Source of the DNA: Altericroceibacterium indicum
GTDB lineage: Bacteria; Pseudomonadota; Alphaproteobacteria; Sphingomonadales; Sphingomonadaceae
Direction of reading: 5' to 3'
Length of the DNA: 64,000 nt
Assembly (NCBI RefSeq): GCF_009828105.1
Contig: NZ_WTYQ01000001.1
Location: 558,001-622,000, forward strand
Every line of letters begins with the position of its first letter. Position 1 is the stretch's first letter. Below are positions 15,806-25,033 of the stretch, piece by piece. The notes under the pieces were generated by a model that did not search any database, was not told the DNA's origin, and worked only from the letters and a program-made list of their open reading frames with translations. The translations under genes were made by a program, and so were the position numbers.

Positions 15806-17422
15806 TTAGCGAGCAGGGAGGCGGCCAAGGATCATGTCGGCTGCCTTTTCGGCGATCATGATGGCAGGGGCATTGGTATTGCCGCGAATGACATCGGGCA
15901 TCACTGACGCGTCGACCACGCGCAAGCCCTCAACCCCATAGACTTTCAATTCTGCATCGACCACGGCGCGGGGATTGTCACTGGTGCCCATGGCGCAAGT
16001 GCTGGTGGGGTGGCCGCCGCTCATCACCGTCTGCCGCAGCCAGCCATCGATCGCTTCATCGGAGATGACATCCGGCCCCGGTGCCAGCTCCATGGCCACA
16101 TAGGGTTTGACCGCATCGGTGGCGAAGAATTTGCGCATGGTTCCAATCGTTTCGCGCAGGATCAGACGGTCCCGTTCTTCGGCTAGAAAGTTCAGAGTGA
16201 TTTTGGGAAGCGTTTTGGGGTGGCGCGATCCAAGGCGGACATGACCCCGGCTTTCAGGGTTCAAGAGAATCGCGCCCGCCGTCATCTGATGGCCGACGCC
16301 TTTATGTAAAACCGGGAGCCATGGGTGCGCCTGATAGGATGTGTGGCTGACCTGAAGCTGGAGATCGGGGCGGGTGGTTTCGAAGCTGGAGCGTAAGAAA
16401 CCCTGCACGGTCAACGGGCTTTGCGCCGGGAAACCTTTGCCGGAAAACTGCCATTTCGTCACGGCCAGAGCCAGGCGATCAAGCCGCAGCTGACTTTCAA
16501 ATGTATTGTCCTGCGATGCTTTCCAGAAGGTGAGTGAAATCGCATGGTCCTGAAGGTTCTCACCCACTCCGGGCAGATCTTTCACCGGCACAATGCCATG
16601 TTCTTTCAAATGCTCAGCCGGACCAATGCCGGATAGCATCAGGAGTTGGGGAGAATTGAAAGCTCCGCCTGACAGCACGACTTCACGGGCTACGCGCAAT
16701 TGCTGGACTTCACCATTGCGTTCAAACTCCACGCCTACTGCACGGCCATCTTCGATCAATATCCGGCTGACGAGCGCCTTGGTGATGACCTGGAGATTAG
16801 GGCGGCGGCGTGCAGGATCAAGATAGGCACGCGACGTGCTGTGGCGGCGGCCTTTGCTGATCGTGCAATCGGGAATGCCGAAACCTTCTGGTTCGGCAAC
16901 GTTGAAATCTTCTGTTTCGCTATAGCCCAGTTCTTCGGCTGCCTTGATGAAGGCAGGGTAAAGCTCCGGGTGGGTTCGCATTGGGGTGACTTCAAGCGGG
17001 CCTGCGCCACCATGTTCCGGCCCTGCGCCACGCCAATTGCTTTCCGCCCGTTTGAAATAGGGGAGCACATCATCATAGGACCAGCCGTTTAACCCACGCT
17101 CGGCCCAGGAATCATAATCGGCTGCTGCGCCTCTGATATACATGGTGCCATTGATCGAACTGCATCCGCCCAGAACCCGTCCGCGTGGCAAAGGCTGCAC
17201 CCGATTATCCATATGTGGCTCAGGTTCGGTCATCGTGCCCCAGCCAAAACGGGGCTCCATCGATGCTTTCATCCACGCCATTGGCATGGAAATCAGCGGG
17301 TGCTTATCAGAACCGCCGGCTTCAAGAAGGATGACTTTGACACTGGGATCTTCGCTCAGGCGGTTGGCCAGAACACAGCCGGAACTACCCGCTCCAACGA
17401 TCAAAAAATCGCAATCGGTCAT
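15806..17422 (-). CDS. GMC-family oxidoreductase (choline dehydrogenase-like)
   Basis: This is a 538-residue FAD-dependent alcohol oxidase/dehydrogenase. The N-terminus has the Rossmann motif GAGSSGCVLANRLSE and the Glu-containing LLEAGGSD. The GMC signature region is GRVLGGCSSINGTMYIRG, and the C-terminal active-site His and Asn lie in GGHPTSTCAMG and GNTNAPAIMIAEKAADM. The length is typical. Such enzymes oxidise primary alcohols (choline, PEG, aromatic alcohols) in the cytoplasm or at the membrane. It is the first gene of the minus-strand catabolic run, next to an aldo/keto reductase. The substrate is not determinable. Confidence 0.9.
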   Translation of the reverse strand: MTDCDFLIVGAGSSGCVLANRLSEDPSVKVILLEAGGSDKHPLISMPMAWMKASMEPRFGWGTMTEPEPHMDNRVQPLPRGRVLGGCSSINGTMYIRGAAADYDSWAERGLNGWSYDDVLPYFKRAESNWRGAGPEHGGAGPLEVTPMRTHPELYPAFIKAAEELGYSETEDFNVAEPEGFGIPDCTISKGRRHSTSRAYLDPARRRPNLQVITKALVSRILIEDGRAVGVEFERNGEVQQLRVAREVVLSGGAFNSPQLLMLSGIGPAEHLKEHGIVPVKDLPGVGENLQDHAISLTFWKASQDNTFESQLRLDRLALAVTKWQFSGKGFPAQSPLTVQGFLRSSFETTRPDLQLQVSHTSYQAHPWLPVLHKGVGHQMTAGAILLNPESRGHVRLGSRHPKTLPKITLNFLAEERDRLILRETIGTMRKFFATDAVKPYVAMELAPGPDVISDEAIDGWLRQTVMSGGHPTSTCAMGTSDNPRAVVDAELKVYGVEGLRVVDASVMPDVIRGNTNAPAIMIAEKAADMILGRLPAR

Positions 17423-17453
17423 AACATCCTCTCCCTTTATCGCGCTCGCTTAA

Positions 17454-17491
17454 AATATTCAGGCGGACAGGGGAAGTCCGCCTGTAATATT
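17454..17491 (-). terminator. Terminator of the RND efflux operon
   Basis: A 9-bp stem (CAGGCGGAC / GTCCGCCTG) extended by AATATT/AATATT pairing with one bulge lies 26 bases beyond the NodT stop and before the GMC start. On the minus strand the stem is followed by ATTTTAA. It marks the boundary between the efflux operon and the catabolic cluster. Confidence 0.65.
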
Positions 17492-17516
17492 CATGCAAGT
17501 CTATGCGTCGTTGGTT

Positions 17517-18956
17517 CTAATTGTCTGCGTTTGGCGCTCCGCCACCCAGAGCGATGAACAAGGTTGCTGCATTTTGATAGAGCGCCCTGCGTGTTGTAAG
17601 CAGGCTCTGCCTTGCGCTGAACAGGCTTCGCTCGGCATCCAGCACTTCAAGGTAATCGTCCACGCCTTCACGGTAGCGAAGCGTGGAAATATGCGCGATG
17701 TTTTCCTGCGCCTTGACGTTATCTTCCAGCGCCAGAACCTGACGGGCTAGCCAGCGCCGCCCTGCGAGGGCGTCCGACACTTCGCGAAATGCGGTCTGCA
17801 CGGTCTTGTCATAGGTGGCGACTGCTTCAGTCTCCTGAGCCTTAGCAACGTCGAGATTGGCTTCACGTCCGCCCCAATCGAAGATTGGGAGGTTGATCGA
17901 TGGCCCTGCGCTCCAGGTGAAAGCACCGCCTTTGAAGAGGCCGTCCAGCTCGCTTGAGGCAAAGCCCGCAGAACCGGTCAGCGAAATATTGGGGAAGAAG
18001 GCGGCACGGGCTGCACCGATATTGGCACGTGCTGCGCGCAGGGTTTCTTCGGCAGCAATGATGTCTGGTCGTACGAGCATCAGGTCAGATGGCAGGCCCG
18101 CATCAAGATAGATTGTCGGTGCCTGGTCAGACAATTGCCCGCCCGGAGGCAGATTTTCCGGAAACTTGCCGCCTACTAGAACCTGCAATTGATTCTGAAG
18201 CTGGGCGGAGGCGAGTTCTTCCGCCGCGACCTGTTGCTGGGCCGTGGTAAGCAAGCCTTCGGCCTGACGATATTCAAGCGCTGAAGTCACCCCGGCATCA
18301 AGCCGCTTCTTGGCTATGGAAAGCCCTTCGCTACGGCTTTTAGCCGTGGCTTGCGCCAGTTCAAGCTGTTCCTGGCTTTCGATCAATTGGTAATAGGTCG
18401 AGGCCACATCACCGATGAGTGACAGGTAGAAGGAGCGTTGGGCTGCTACGGTTGAGAGATATTGAGCCCTTGCAGCTTCGCTCAGATTGGCGAGGCGGCC
18501 CCAGAAATCGAGTTCAAATGCCGTAACGCCAACGCCCACATTGTAACGATTATAGGTGATGGCATCTGGCCCGCCGCTTGTGCCATTACCCTGCCCGACG
18601 GCAATCGTGTCCAGCGGGGTGCGTGTTCGCGTACCACTTCCCGTGGCTTCTATGCTGGGGAAACGATTGCTGTCCTGAATGCGAAATTGAGCGCGGGCCT
18701 GTTCAATTTTCGCTGTTGCAACCATCAAGTCCCGGTTATTTTCCAAAGCGGTGCGGATCAAAACCCGCAGCCGCTCATCACGGAAATAATCCTGCCAATC
18801 AATTTCGCTGGCGACGGCCGTTCCTTCCGGCCGGTCACTCGCACTGTAGCTTGCAGGAACGGAGAGCGCAGGGCGTTCATGCTCTGGCGCCATGTTGATG
18901 CAAGCAGACGTCAGCAACAGGCTGGAGACTGCTATCAGCCTTTTGCAATGGCTCAT
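17517..18956 (-). CDS. RND efflux outer membrane lipoprotein, NodT/OprM family
   Basis: This is a 479-residue outer membrane factor that forms the exit duct of a tripartite pump. It has an N-terminal lipoprotein signal with lipobox LTSAC (Cys about residue 19). It contains the repeated OEP halves, with DWQDYFRDERLRVLIRTALENNRDL in the first and LMLVRPDIIAAEETLRAARANIGAARAAFFPNIS (split here for length) in the second. It overlaps the pump gene by 4 bases (ATGA), so it is the third gene of the adaptor-pump-channel operon. Expression is probably governed by the divergent TetR regulator. Confidence 0.93.
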   Translation of the reverse strand: MSHCKRLIAVSSLLLTSACINMAPEHERPALSVPASYSASDRPEGTAVASEIDWQDYFRDERLRVLIRTALENNRDLMVATAKIEQARAQFRIQDSNRFPSIEATGSGTRTRTPLDTIAVGQGNGTSGGPDAITYNRYNVGVGVTAFELDFWGRLANLSEAARAQYLSTVAAQRSFYLSLIGDVASTYYQLIESQEQLELAQATAKSRSEGLSIAKKRLDAGVTSALEYRQAEGLLTTAQQQVAAEELASAQLQNQLQVLVGGKFPENLPPGGQLSDQAPTIYLDAGLPSDLMLVRPDIIAAEETLRAARANIGAARAAFFPNISLTGSAGFASSELDGLFKGGAFTWSAGPSINLPIFDWGGREANLDVAKAQETEAVATYDKTVQTAFREVSDALAGRRWLARQVLALEDNVKAQENIAHISTLRYREGVDDYLEVLDAERSLFSARQSLLTTRRALYQNAATLFIALGGGAPNADN

Positions 18957-21900
18957 GACTGACGCTCCTGACTTTCTGTGTCGTTGAGATAATCCTCATG
19001 GAATTCCGCAGACACCGGCTTCTTGCGGCTGATGTGCTTGCGGACCAGCAGGTACAGCAGCGGAATGAAGAAGATGCCCAGTGCCGTGGCTGCGATCATC
19101 CCGCCCATAACACCTGTGCCCACCGCAATGCGGCTAGCCGCACCTGCGCCGGTTGATGTTACCAGAGGGATCATCCCGAGAATGAAGGCGAGCGATGTCA
19201 TGATGATCGGGCGTAAACGAAGGCGTGCAGCTTCGATGGCGGCATTGAGCGGGGTTTTGCCTTCATCTTCCGCCTCAATCGCAAACTCAACGATCAAAAT
19301 GGCGTTTTTCGCGGCAAGTCCAATGATCGTAATCAGACCGACGTTGAAATAGATGTCTGCCGAAAGCCCCCTGAACATCGATAGCAGCACGGCGCCAAGA
19401 ATACCCATCGGCACAATCAGCAGGACCGACAAAGGAACCGCCCAGCTTTCATACAGGGCCGCCAGAAGCAGGAATACCACCAGGAAAGAAAGTCCCAGCA
19501 ATGCACCCACCTGACCGCCAGCTTGCCGTTCTTCATAGCTGATGCCGGTCCATTCAAAGCTGACGCCTGCTGGCAGCTTTTTGGCGATGGATTCCATTTC
19601 GTCGAGCGCGGCACCGGAAGAGTAACCATCCGCTGCTTCACCCGAAATGGTCATCGCGGGATAGCCATTGTAGCGGGCAAGGGCGGTGGGCGCAGCGCTC
19701 CAATTGATCTGCGTAAAGGCACTAAGGGGAACAAGTTCTCCCTTAGAGTTCGGAATGCGTAGATTGCCAAGGTCTTCAGCCGTAGCGCGGTATTTCGCAT
19801 CAGCCTGCACCATAACGCGCAACACGCGGCCCTTGTAATCGAAATCATTGACGTAAGCTGAGCCGAAATTGACGGACAGGGCATTGTTTACATCATTCAT
19901 CGATAGGCCAAGCGCACGGGCCTGAAGCCGATCAATGTCGAGCTTGAGCCGGGGTGCAGGAGCCTGATCTTCCGGACGGACATTGGCCAGAACTTTGCTC
20001 TGCATAGCCATCCCAAGAACCATATTACGGGCTTCGGTCAGTTTTTCACGGCCAACGCCAGCGCGGTCTTCCAGCTTCATGGAAAAGCCGGTGGCATTGC
20101 CCAGAGCCGAAATGGGAGGTGGCTGGAAAGCATAGGCAACCGCATCGTCCATTTGCGCAAAGCGCGCACTGGCTTCACCCATGATCGTCAAAGACGAATG
20201 TTCTTTGCCAGGCCGCTCATCCCAAGGAATGAACGGTGCGAATATCATCGCATTGTTTTCGCCCTGACCAAAGAAGTTGAAACCATGAATAACAATCAGA
20301 TTGGCAACTTCTTCCTTTGATTGCCAAAATTCTTCGACATTCGAAAGCGCTTCGGTTGTCCGCTCATCCGTTGAGCCAGGAGGCGTTTGCACCACTGCCA
20401 GAAGATAGCCCTGATCTTCGTCAGGAAGGAAACCACCGGGCAGGCGCAGGAACAAGAAGATTGTCACTGCAACAAGCACTACGAATACAGCGAGCCCACG
20501 CATTGGCCGCGAAAGAATCTTTTCATTCGCCCGGCTATATTTGCGGGTCATCTTGCCAAACCAGCGATTAAAGCCGGCAAAGAAACGCGCCATGAAGTTA
20601 CGGAATTTGGCAGGCCAGGTCTTCAGGCCTGAACCTTCTATTTCTTCCTGTGGAGGAACATAGTCATCCAGACTTTCAGGATCGTGTTCCCCTTGCTTGA
20701 TAGGCTTCAGGAAGTGGGCGCAAAGCGCCGGGGTCAGGATCAAAGCCATCAGTGCGGAGAAAAAGATCGATATGCTCAAAGTCGCGGAAAACTGGCGATA
20801 GATTCCTCCGGTTGAACCGGGAAAGAAAACCATCGGAATGAAAACGGCAACAAGCACAAGCGTAATGCCAATAACGGCACTGGTGATCTGATCCATTGCC
20901 TTGCGGGTGGCCGGGATCGGATCAAGACCTTCTTCGCGCATGATCCGTTCGACGTTTTCGATGACCACGATGGCGTCATCAACCAGAATACCGATAGCTA
21001 GAACCATGCCGAAAAGGCTAAGGACGTTGATGGAAAAACCAAACAGCCACAGGCCAAGGCAGGCACCGGAAAGAGCGACCGGAACCACCAGTGTCGGGAT
21101 GAGTGTCGCGCGCCAGTTTTGCAGGAACAGGAACATCACGAGGAAGACGAGAGCGATGGCCTCGATCAGTGTCTTAATCACTTCCTCAACGGAGACCTTG
21201 ATGAAAGGCGTCGTATCGAATGGTATGCTCCATTCCACATCATCGGGAAGGCTGGCAGCTACTTCCTTCATCCGGGCTCTTACACCTTCGGCTGTGTCCA
21301 ATGCATTGGCATTTGTTGCAAGCTGAACAGCCATACCCGCAACGGGTTTACCGTTCAGTTCCAACGATGTTGCATAGGTTTCGGCGCCCAATTCTACTCT
21401 TGCAACATCGCCGAGTCGGATACTTGCACCATCTGTGTCGGACCTTAGAATAATCTCCTTAAATTCTTCAGGGGTGGAGAAGCGTCCCTGTGTCCTGATC
21501 GTCGCTGTGATCTGCTGGCCATCCGGGGAGGGGAGGGCGCCAATGGAACCACCTGCAGATGCGGCATTCTGAGACTGAATTTCAGCCAAAACCTGAGAGG
21601 CAGAAATATTGTAATTTGCCAGCTTGTTCGGGTCGAGCCAGATCCGCATGGCATAACCGGAACTGAACAGTTCGACGTCTCCAACGCCGTTCACACGGCG
21701 CAATTCATCTACCACGCGGCTGCTGGCGATATTGCCAAGATCGGTGGCGGTCGTAGCGCCACTTTTGGAGGTCAGGGCAACGATGACAAGAAAGTTTGCA
21801 TTGGTCTGGCGAACCGAGATGCCCTGCTGTCGCACGGACTCGGGAAGGCGGGCTTCAATCGTCGACAGGCGATTTTGAATCTCCGTCTGAGCAATGTCGA

Positions 21901-22198
21901 TGTCGGTGCCGGTTTTGAATGTGACAGTGATTTCGGCTGTGCCGTTTGAGCGGTTGTCTGACGACATGTAGAGGAAACCCTCCACGCCGTTGAGTTCCTT
22001 CTCAATCACCTGCGTAACGTTATTTTCCAGCGTCTCGGCATCGGCACCGGGATAGGTCACGTTGATCGTTACTGAAGGTGGGGCGACATCAGGATATTGT
22101 TCGATAGGCAGGCTGCGGATCGCGATGATGCCAGCCAGCACGACAAACAGTGCTACAACCCATGCGAAAACGGGGCGGTCGATGAAAAAGCGAGCCAT
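18953..22198 (-). CDS. RND multidrug efflux permease (AcrB/HAE1 family)
   Basis: This is a 1081-residue inner membrane proton-driven drug exporter. It starts with MARFFIDRPVFAWVVAL, standard for HAE1 pumps. The proton-relay Asp pair is visible in GILVDDAIVVIENVERIM (TM4), and there are two large periplasmic loops and a duplicated 12-TM plan. The loop around residues 500-545 is longer and more charged than in AcrB (DDYVPPQEEIEGSGLK). It starts three bases after the adaptor stop and overlaps the NodT gene. It exports hydrophobic or amphipathic compounds; the spectrum is not predictable. Confidence 0.95.
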   Translation of the reverse strand: MARFFIDRPVFAWVVALFVVLAGIIAIRSLPIEQYPDVAPPSVTINVTYPGADAETLENNVTQVIEKELNGVEGFLYMSSDNRSNGTAEITVTFKTGTDIDIAQTEIQNRLSTIEARLPESVRQQGISVRQTNANFLVIVALTSKSGATTATDLGNIASSRVVDELRRVNGVGDVELFSSGYAMRIWLDPNKLANYNISASQVLAEIQSQNAASAGGSIGALPSPDGQQITATIRTQGRFSTPEEFKEIILRSDTDGASIRLGDVARVELGAETYATSLELNGKPVAGMAVQLATNANALDTAEGVRARMKEVAASLPDDVEWSIPFDTTPFIKVSVEEVIKTLIEAIALVFLVMFLFLQNWRATLIPTLVVPVALSGACLGLWLFGFSINVLSLFGMVLAIGILVDDAIVVIENVERIMREEGLDPIPATRKAMDQITSAVIGITLVLVAVFIPMVFFPGSTGGIYRQFSATLSISIFFSALMALILTPALCAHFLKPIKQGEHDPESLDDYVPPQEEIEGSGLKTWPAKFRNFMARFFAGFNRWFGKMTRKYSRANEKILSRPMRGLAVFVVLVAVTIFLFLRLPGGFLPDEDQGYLLAVVQTPPGSTDERTTEALSNVEEFWQSKEEVANLIVIHGFNFFGQGENNAMIFAPFIPWDERPGKEHSSLTIMGEASARFAQMDDAVAYAFQPPPISALGNATGFSMKLEDRAGVGREKLTEARNMVLGMAMQSKVLANVRPEDQAPAPRLKLDIDRLQARALGLSMNDVNNALSVNFGSAYVNDFDYKGRVLRVMVQADAKYRATAEDLGNLRIPNSKGELVPLSAFTQINWSAAPTALARYNGYPAMTISGEAADGYSSGAALDEMESIAKKLPAGVSFEWTGISYEERQAGGQVGALLGLSFLVVFLLLAALYESWAVPLSVLLIVPMGILGAVLLSMFRGLSADIYFNVGLITIIGLAAKNAILIVEFAIEAEDEGKTPLNAAIEAARLRLRPIIMTSLAFILGMIPLVTSTGAGAASRIAVGTGVMGGMIAATALGIFFIPLLYLLVRKHISRKKPVSAEFHEDYLNDTESQERQS

Positions 22199-22201
22199 GG
22201 T

Positions 22202-23374
22202 TTACAGCTTCTTGCTAGCAGAATTGGTCTGATCGGAGCCGGGGCTGGTCTTTTTGGCAGCTTCTGCCTTTTTGCGTGGCTGCACCGGCATACCAGGCTG
22301 TAGCTTCTGAATATTATCGAGGATCACCTGATCGCCGGGTTTTAGGCCGCTTTCGATAATCCAGGATTTCCCAGTCATCGAGCCAAGCTTAACCGGACGG
22401 ACCTCTACCGCGCTATCCTTGTTGACCACGAAGACTGTCGCGCTGGTTGCACCGACGACAACGGCTTTCTGGGGGATCATGATGCCGCCGACCCGCTGAC
22501 CTGCCGTAATCCTGGCGCGAACAAATTCTCCAGGAAGAAGCAAGTGCTCTGGATTGGGAAATGTCGCACGCAGAGACACAGTGCCTGTGTTTTCGTCTAC
22601 GCTGTTATCGAGAAAATCGATCACCCCCTTGATGGGATAATCACTGCCATCGGAGAACTTCAGCGATACCTCGATTTTATCTTCATCATTCAGCAGAACC
22701 TTGCCTTCAGAAATCGCGCGGCGCAGTTCCAGAATATTGTCTGCAGCCTGAGAGAAGGTCACGTAAATCGGATTGAGCTGTTCGATCCGCGTCATCAGCG
22801 TCGCCTCGCCCTGACTGACCAGAGCACCTTCCGTGACATTTGCTCTGCCTGCACGGCCGGCAATAGGCGCGGTAACGGTCGTATAGCCTAGCTGAAGCGA
22901 GGCTGATTGAAGCTCAGCCTTGATTTGCGCTACATTGGCATTCGCTTCGCCTGCGGCTGCAACTGCTGCATCATATTCTTGCTGGCTGATCGCATTTTCA
23001 CTGACCAGTGGCTTGTAGCGATTGACAACAGCCTGCGCATTTTTGGCTGTCGCGCGCGCTCTTGCCAGGCTGGCTTGTGCCTGTGCATAGGATGCACGAA
23101 GTTCAGCGGGGTCAATTCGGAACAGGGCCTGCCCGGCGCGAACATCGCTGCCTTCTTCATACAGCCTGCGTTGAACGATCCCGGTTACGCGAGCGCGCAC
23201 TTCGGCCACACGAACAGGTTCGGTCCGCCCGGGAAGCTCCACAATATTGGGAATATCGGCCTGCGTAACCGTCATGGTTTCGACAGGCAATGCTGCAGGA
23301 GCTTCCGATTCGGAATCTCCGCTGCATCCAGCTAAAGCGCAGAGAACTGCGGCGAAGAAGGGGGTGAGCTTCAC
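22202..23374 (-). CDS. RND efflux periplasmic adaptor (membrane fusion protein)
   Basis: This is a 390-residue adaptor and the first gene of the efflux operon. An N-terminal lipoprotein signal ends in a CALAGC-type lipobox, so it is anchored to the inner membrane by lipid. It has the lipoyl halves (VRARVTGIVQRRLYEEGSDV and TTVTAPIAGRAGRANVTEGA), a coiled-coil hairpin between them, and the beta-barrel domain. The C-terminus is Lys/Ser-rich. It links the pump to the NodT-type channel. A TetR-type gene is divergent, with a shared 75-base promoter region holding an inverted repeat. Confidence 0.94.
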   Translation of the reverse strand: MKLTPFFAAVLCALAGCSGDSESEAPAALPVETMTVTQADIPNIVELPGRTEPVRVAEVRARVTGIVQRRLYEEGSDVRAGQALFRIDPAELRASYAQAQASLARARATAKNAQAVVNRYKPLVSENAISQQEYDAAVAAAGEANANVAQIKAELQSASLQLGYTTVTAPIAGRAGRANVTEGALVSQGEATLMTRIEQLNPIYVTFSQAADNILELRRAISEGKVLLNDEDKIEVSLKFSDGSDYPIKGVIDFLDNSVDENTGTVSLRATFPNPEHLLLPGEFVRARITAGQRVGGIMIPQKAVVVGATSATVFVVNKDSAVEVRPVKLGSMTGKSWIIESGLKPGDQVILDNIQKLQPGMPVQPRKKAEAAKKTSPGSDQTNSASKKL

Positions 23375-23407
23375 GAGACGTTTCCATATTTGTGCAGTTG
23401 CTAAATA

Positions 23408-23425
23408 GTGTAATAGGGGTTACAC
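23408..23425. promoter_or_regulatory. Probable TetR operator between the adaptor and regulator genes
   Basis: A perfect inverted repeat GTGTAA-N6-TTACAC lies in the 75-base gap between the divergent adaptor and TetR genes, 25 bases before the TetR start. This is the usual position and form of the autoregulatory operator of AcrR/TetR repressors, so it probably controls both transcripts. Confidence 0.7.
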
Positions 23426-23449
23426 AAGGCTTATACAAGAGGGGGCAAG

Positions 23450-24058
23450 ATGTCTGATACAAAACCTCAGCGACTTGATGACCGCCGGCAGGCGTTCCTT
23501 GTTGCGGCAAGACAGCTATTTATTCGTAAAGGTTATGAAACGACGTCGCTTGCTGACGTTGTTGATGCTGCCGGTGGCTCGCTGGCCACACTCTATAAAT
23601 TGTTCGGCAACAAGATCGGTCTATTGCGAGCAATTGTAGTAGAAGAGGGTGCTATGGGTGCGCAACTGGTTCGTGAAGCTGCAAAGGGAGAGAATAGCCC
23701 AGTCGCAGTGTTGCGCAATTTAGGGAAAGTGGGTGCCGAATATTACACGAATAGAGAATCGGTGCTTTTTCTACGCCTTATGATTAGCGTGAGCATCGTC
23801 CACCCTGAGTGTGGACGTGAGTTTTTTGATAATTCCATTGCGAGTGCTCAACAGGAAATAGAAAAACTATTTCAAAAATGGGCTGATGAAGGCTTCATTC
23901 TGCCATACAAACCCAAGGCTCTCGCCAACATATTCTTCGCACTTATCGCCTTTGATGTGCAATTGCAGGCAATTTGTGCTGGAGGAGCAGAACCGTTGAG
24001 CGAGGAGGATTTCAGCCAGCGGGTTGAGCTTTTTCTGCAAGGAACAGGATTGGTTTGA
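23450..24058 (+). CDS. TetR/AcrR-family transcriptional regulator
   Basis: This is a 202-residue repressor. The N-terminal HTH is clear: RQLFIRKGYETTSLADVVDAAGGS, then TLYKLFGNKIGLLRAI. The C-terminal ligand domain matches the AcrR-type C-terminal helical bundle. It is divergent from the RND efflux operon with a palindromic site between them, which is the standard local repressor arrangement. The start has a GGGGG-rich site about six bases upstream. It ends 15 bases before the converging metalloprotease gene, where an 11-bp stem spans both stops. Confidence 0.92.
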   Translation: MSDTKPQRLDDRRQAFLVAARQLFIRKGYETTSLADVVDAAGGSLATLYKLFGNKIGLLRAIVVEEGAMGAQLVREAAKGENSPVAVLRNLGKVGAEYYTNRESVLFLRLMISVSIVHPECGREFFDNSIASAQQEIEKLFQKWADEGFILPYKPKALANIFFALIAFDVQLQAICAGGAEPLSEEDFSQRVELFLQGTGLV

Positions 24059-24075
24059 GCCAATTCAAACCAATC
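24048..24075. terminator. Stem spanning two converging stop codons
   Basis: A perfect 11-bp inverted repeat (GATTGGTTTGA / TCAAACCAATC, 6-base loop) contains the TetR stop in one arm and most of the converging metalloprotease stop in the other. It lacks a T tract, so it may act as a bidirectional pause or mRNA-end stabiliser rather than a strong intrinsic terminator. Confidence 0.45.
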
Positions 24076-24961
24076 AGCATGTGTCGGAACTGGTAAATTT
24101 CTGAAGCATTTTCAATCGACTCTTTGATGAGCGATGGTCCCAGCTCCTGAACATTCCAATCCAGTCTTGTTTGTCGAAACGGCGCCAATAGTCGAGAGCA
24201 ATCGTGGGGTTATACCCTGCGCATAAGGCTAAGTGCGCACCGAGCTTGTCGGCTGCATCTTCTTTGTCCTTACCGCGGATATTGTTCCGGGATAATTCAT
24301 CTCTGAGCACAATATGGGCAAGTTCATGCCCAGCTATCAGTGCCACTTCATCATCATTTCGGGTGAATTGCATAAAGCCGGTGCTTAACGCGATGCCGTC
24401 AGCGTCGCTATAGGCGTCTATGCCATTCTTTATCTTCAAATATATTCGCGCAGCACAAGTCGATATAGGGGAAACGCTGATCGTATGGTGCTGGCCGTTA
24501 CGAATGATCCCGAATTGTGACGGAACACCCACGGGTAATTTCTCGGTGAGCGAAACGAATCGGTCAGCAATCAGACTTCCATTTTCCAGATCAGGGAAAA
24601 TCTGATCGAGCGGCACACCATTTATTGATTGTATTTCGTCACTTACATGAAAGTCAGCAAGCTGTGCTGGGCTGCCATCAGCAATTGCAATAATTTGGGG
24701 AAGGTAACCCAGTCCAGTGGATGCCTGGACGAATGAGCGGTCGCTTTCAGCATAAGCACCCAGATGATCGATTGCCCAGCCAAAGCCAGCGGAATGGGCC
24801 GGACAACTGGGATTTGCGGCCTGCCTCAATCGCCATTCCACGGTGTTTATACGGAGCAATTGCTCCCGCAGTGCTTCGGGCCAGTTGGTAGCAGCATGTG
24901 CCATTTGGAAGGGCATAAATAGTGCCAATATCCCAAAAAGTTGCACCCAATTTATTCGCAT
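24074..24961 (-). CDS. Exported M48-like metalloprotease with PDZ region
   Basis: This is a 295-residue exported protein with a signal peptide (MRINWVQLFGILALF...AHA, cleavage about residue 23). Residues about 80-165 resemble a PDZ domain (IADGSPAQLADFHVSDEIQS). Zinc-protease motif HELAH is at 212-216, with a likely third ligand Glu234 in KEDAADKLGAHLAL, as in M48 peptidases such as HtpX/BepA. The four Cys (53, 169, 247, near the end) suggest periplasmic disulfides. It is probably an envelope-quality protease. It converges with the efflux regulator and forms no obvious operon. Confidence 0.8.
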   Translation of the reverse strand: MRINWVQLFGILALFMPFQMAHAATNWPEALREQLLRINTVEWRLRQAANPSCPAHSAGFGWAIDHLGAYAESDRSFVQASTGLGYLPQIIAIADGSPAQLADFHVSDEIQSINGVPLDQIFPDLENGSLIADRFVSLTEKLPVGVPSQFGIIRNGQHHTISVSPISTCAARIYLKIKNGIDAYSDADGIALSTGFMQFTRNDDEVALIAGHELAHIVLRDELSRNNIRGKDKEDAADKLGAHLALCAGYNPTIALDYWRRFDKQDWIGMFRSWDHRSSKSRLKMLQKFTSSDTC

Positions 24962-24992
24962 GAAGCCACCTTAAACATTTCTTTTCCTTGGC

Positions 24993-25021
24993 TTGCGCCT
25001 TTCGCTGCACTGCGATATATA
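24993..25021 (+). promoter_or_regulatory. Sigma70-type promoter of the small exported protein
   Basis: TTGCGC, a 17-base spacer and TATATA give a good -35/-10 match. The predicted start near 25028 leaves a ~50-base leader before the ATG at 25078. Confidence 0.5.
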
Positions 25022-25033
25022 CCTTACTAAGTG

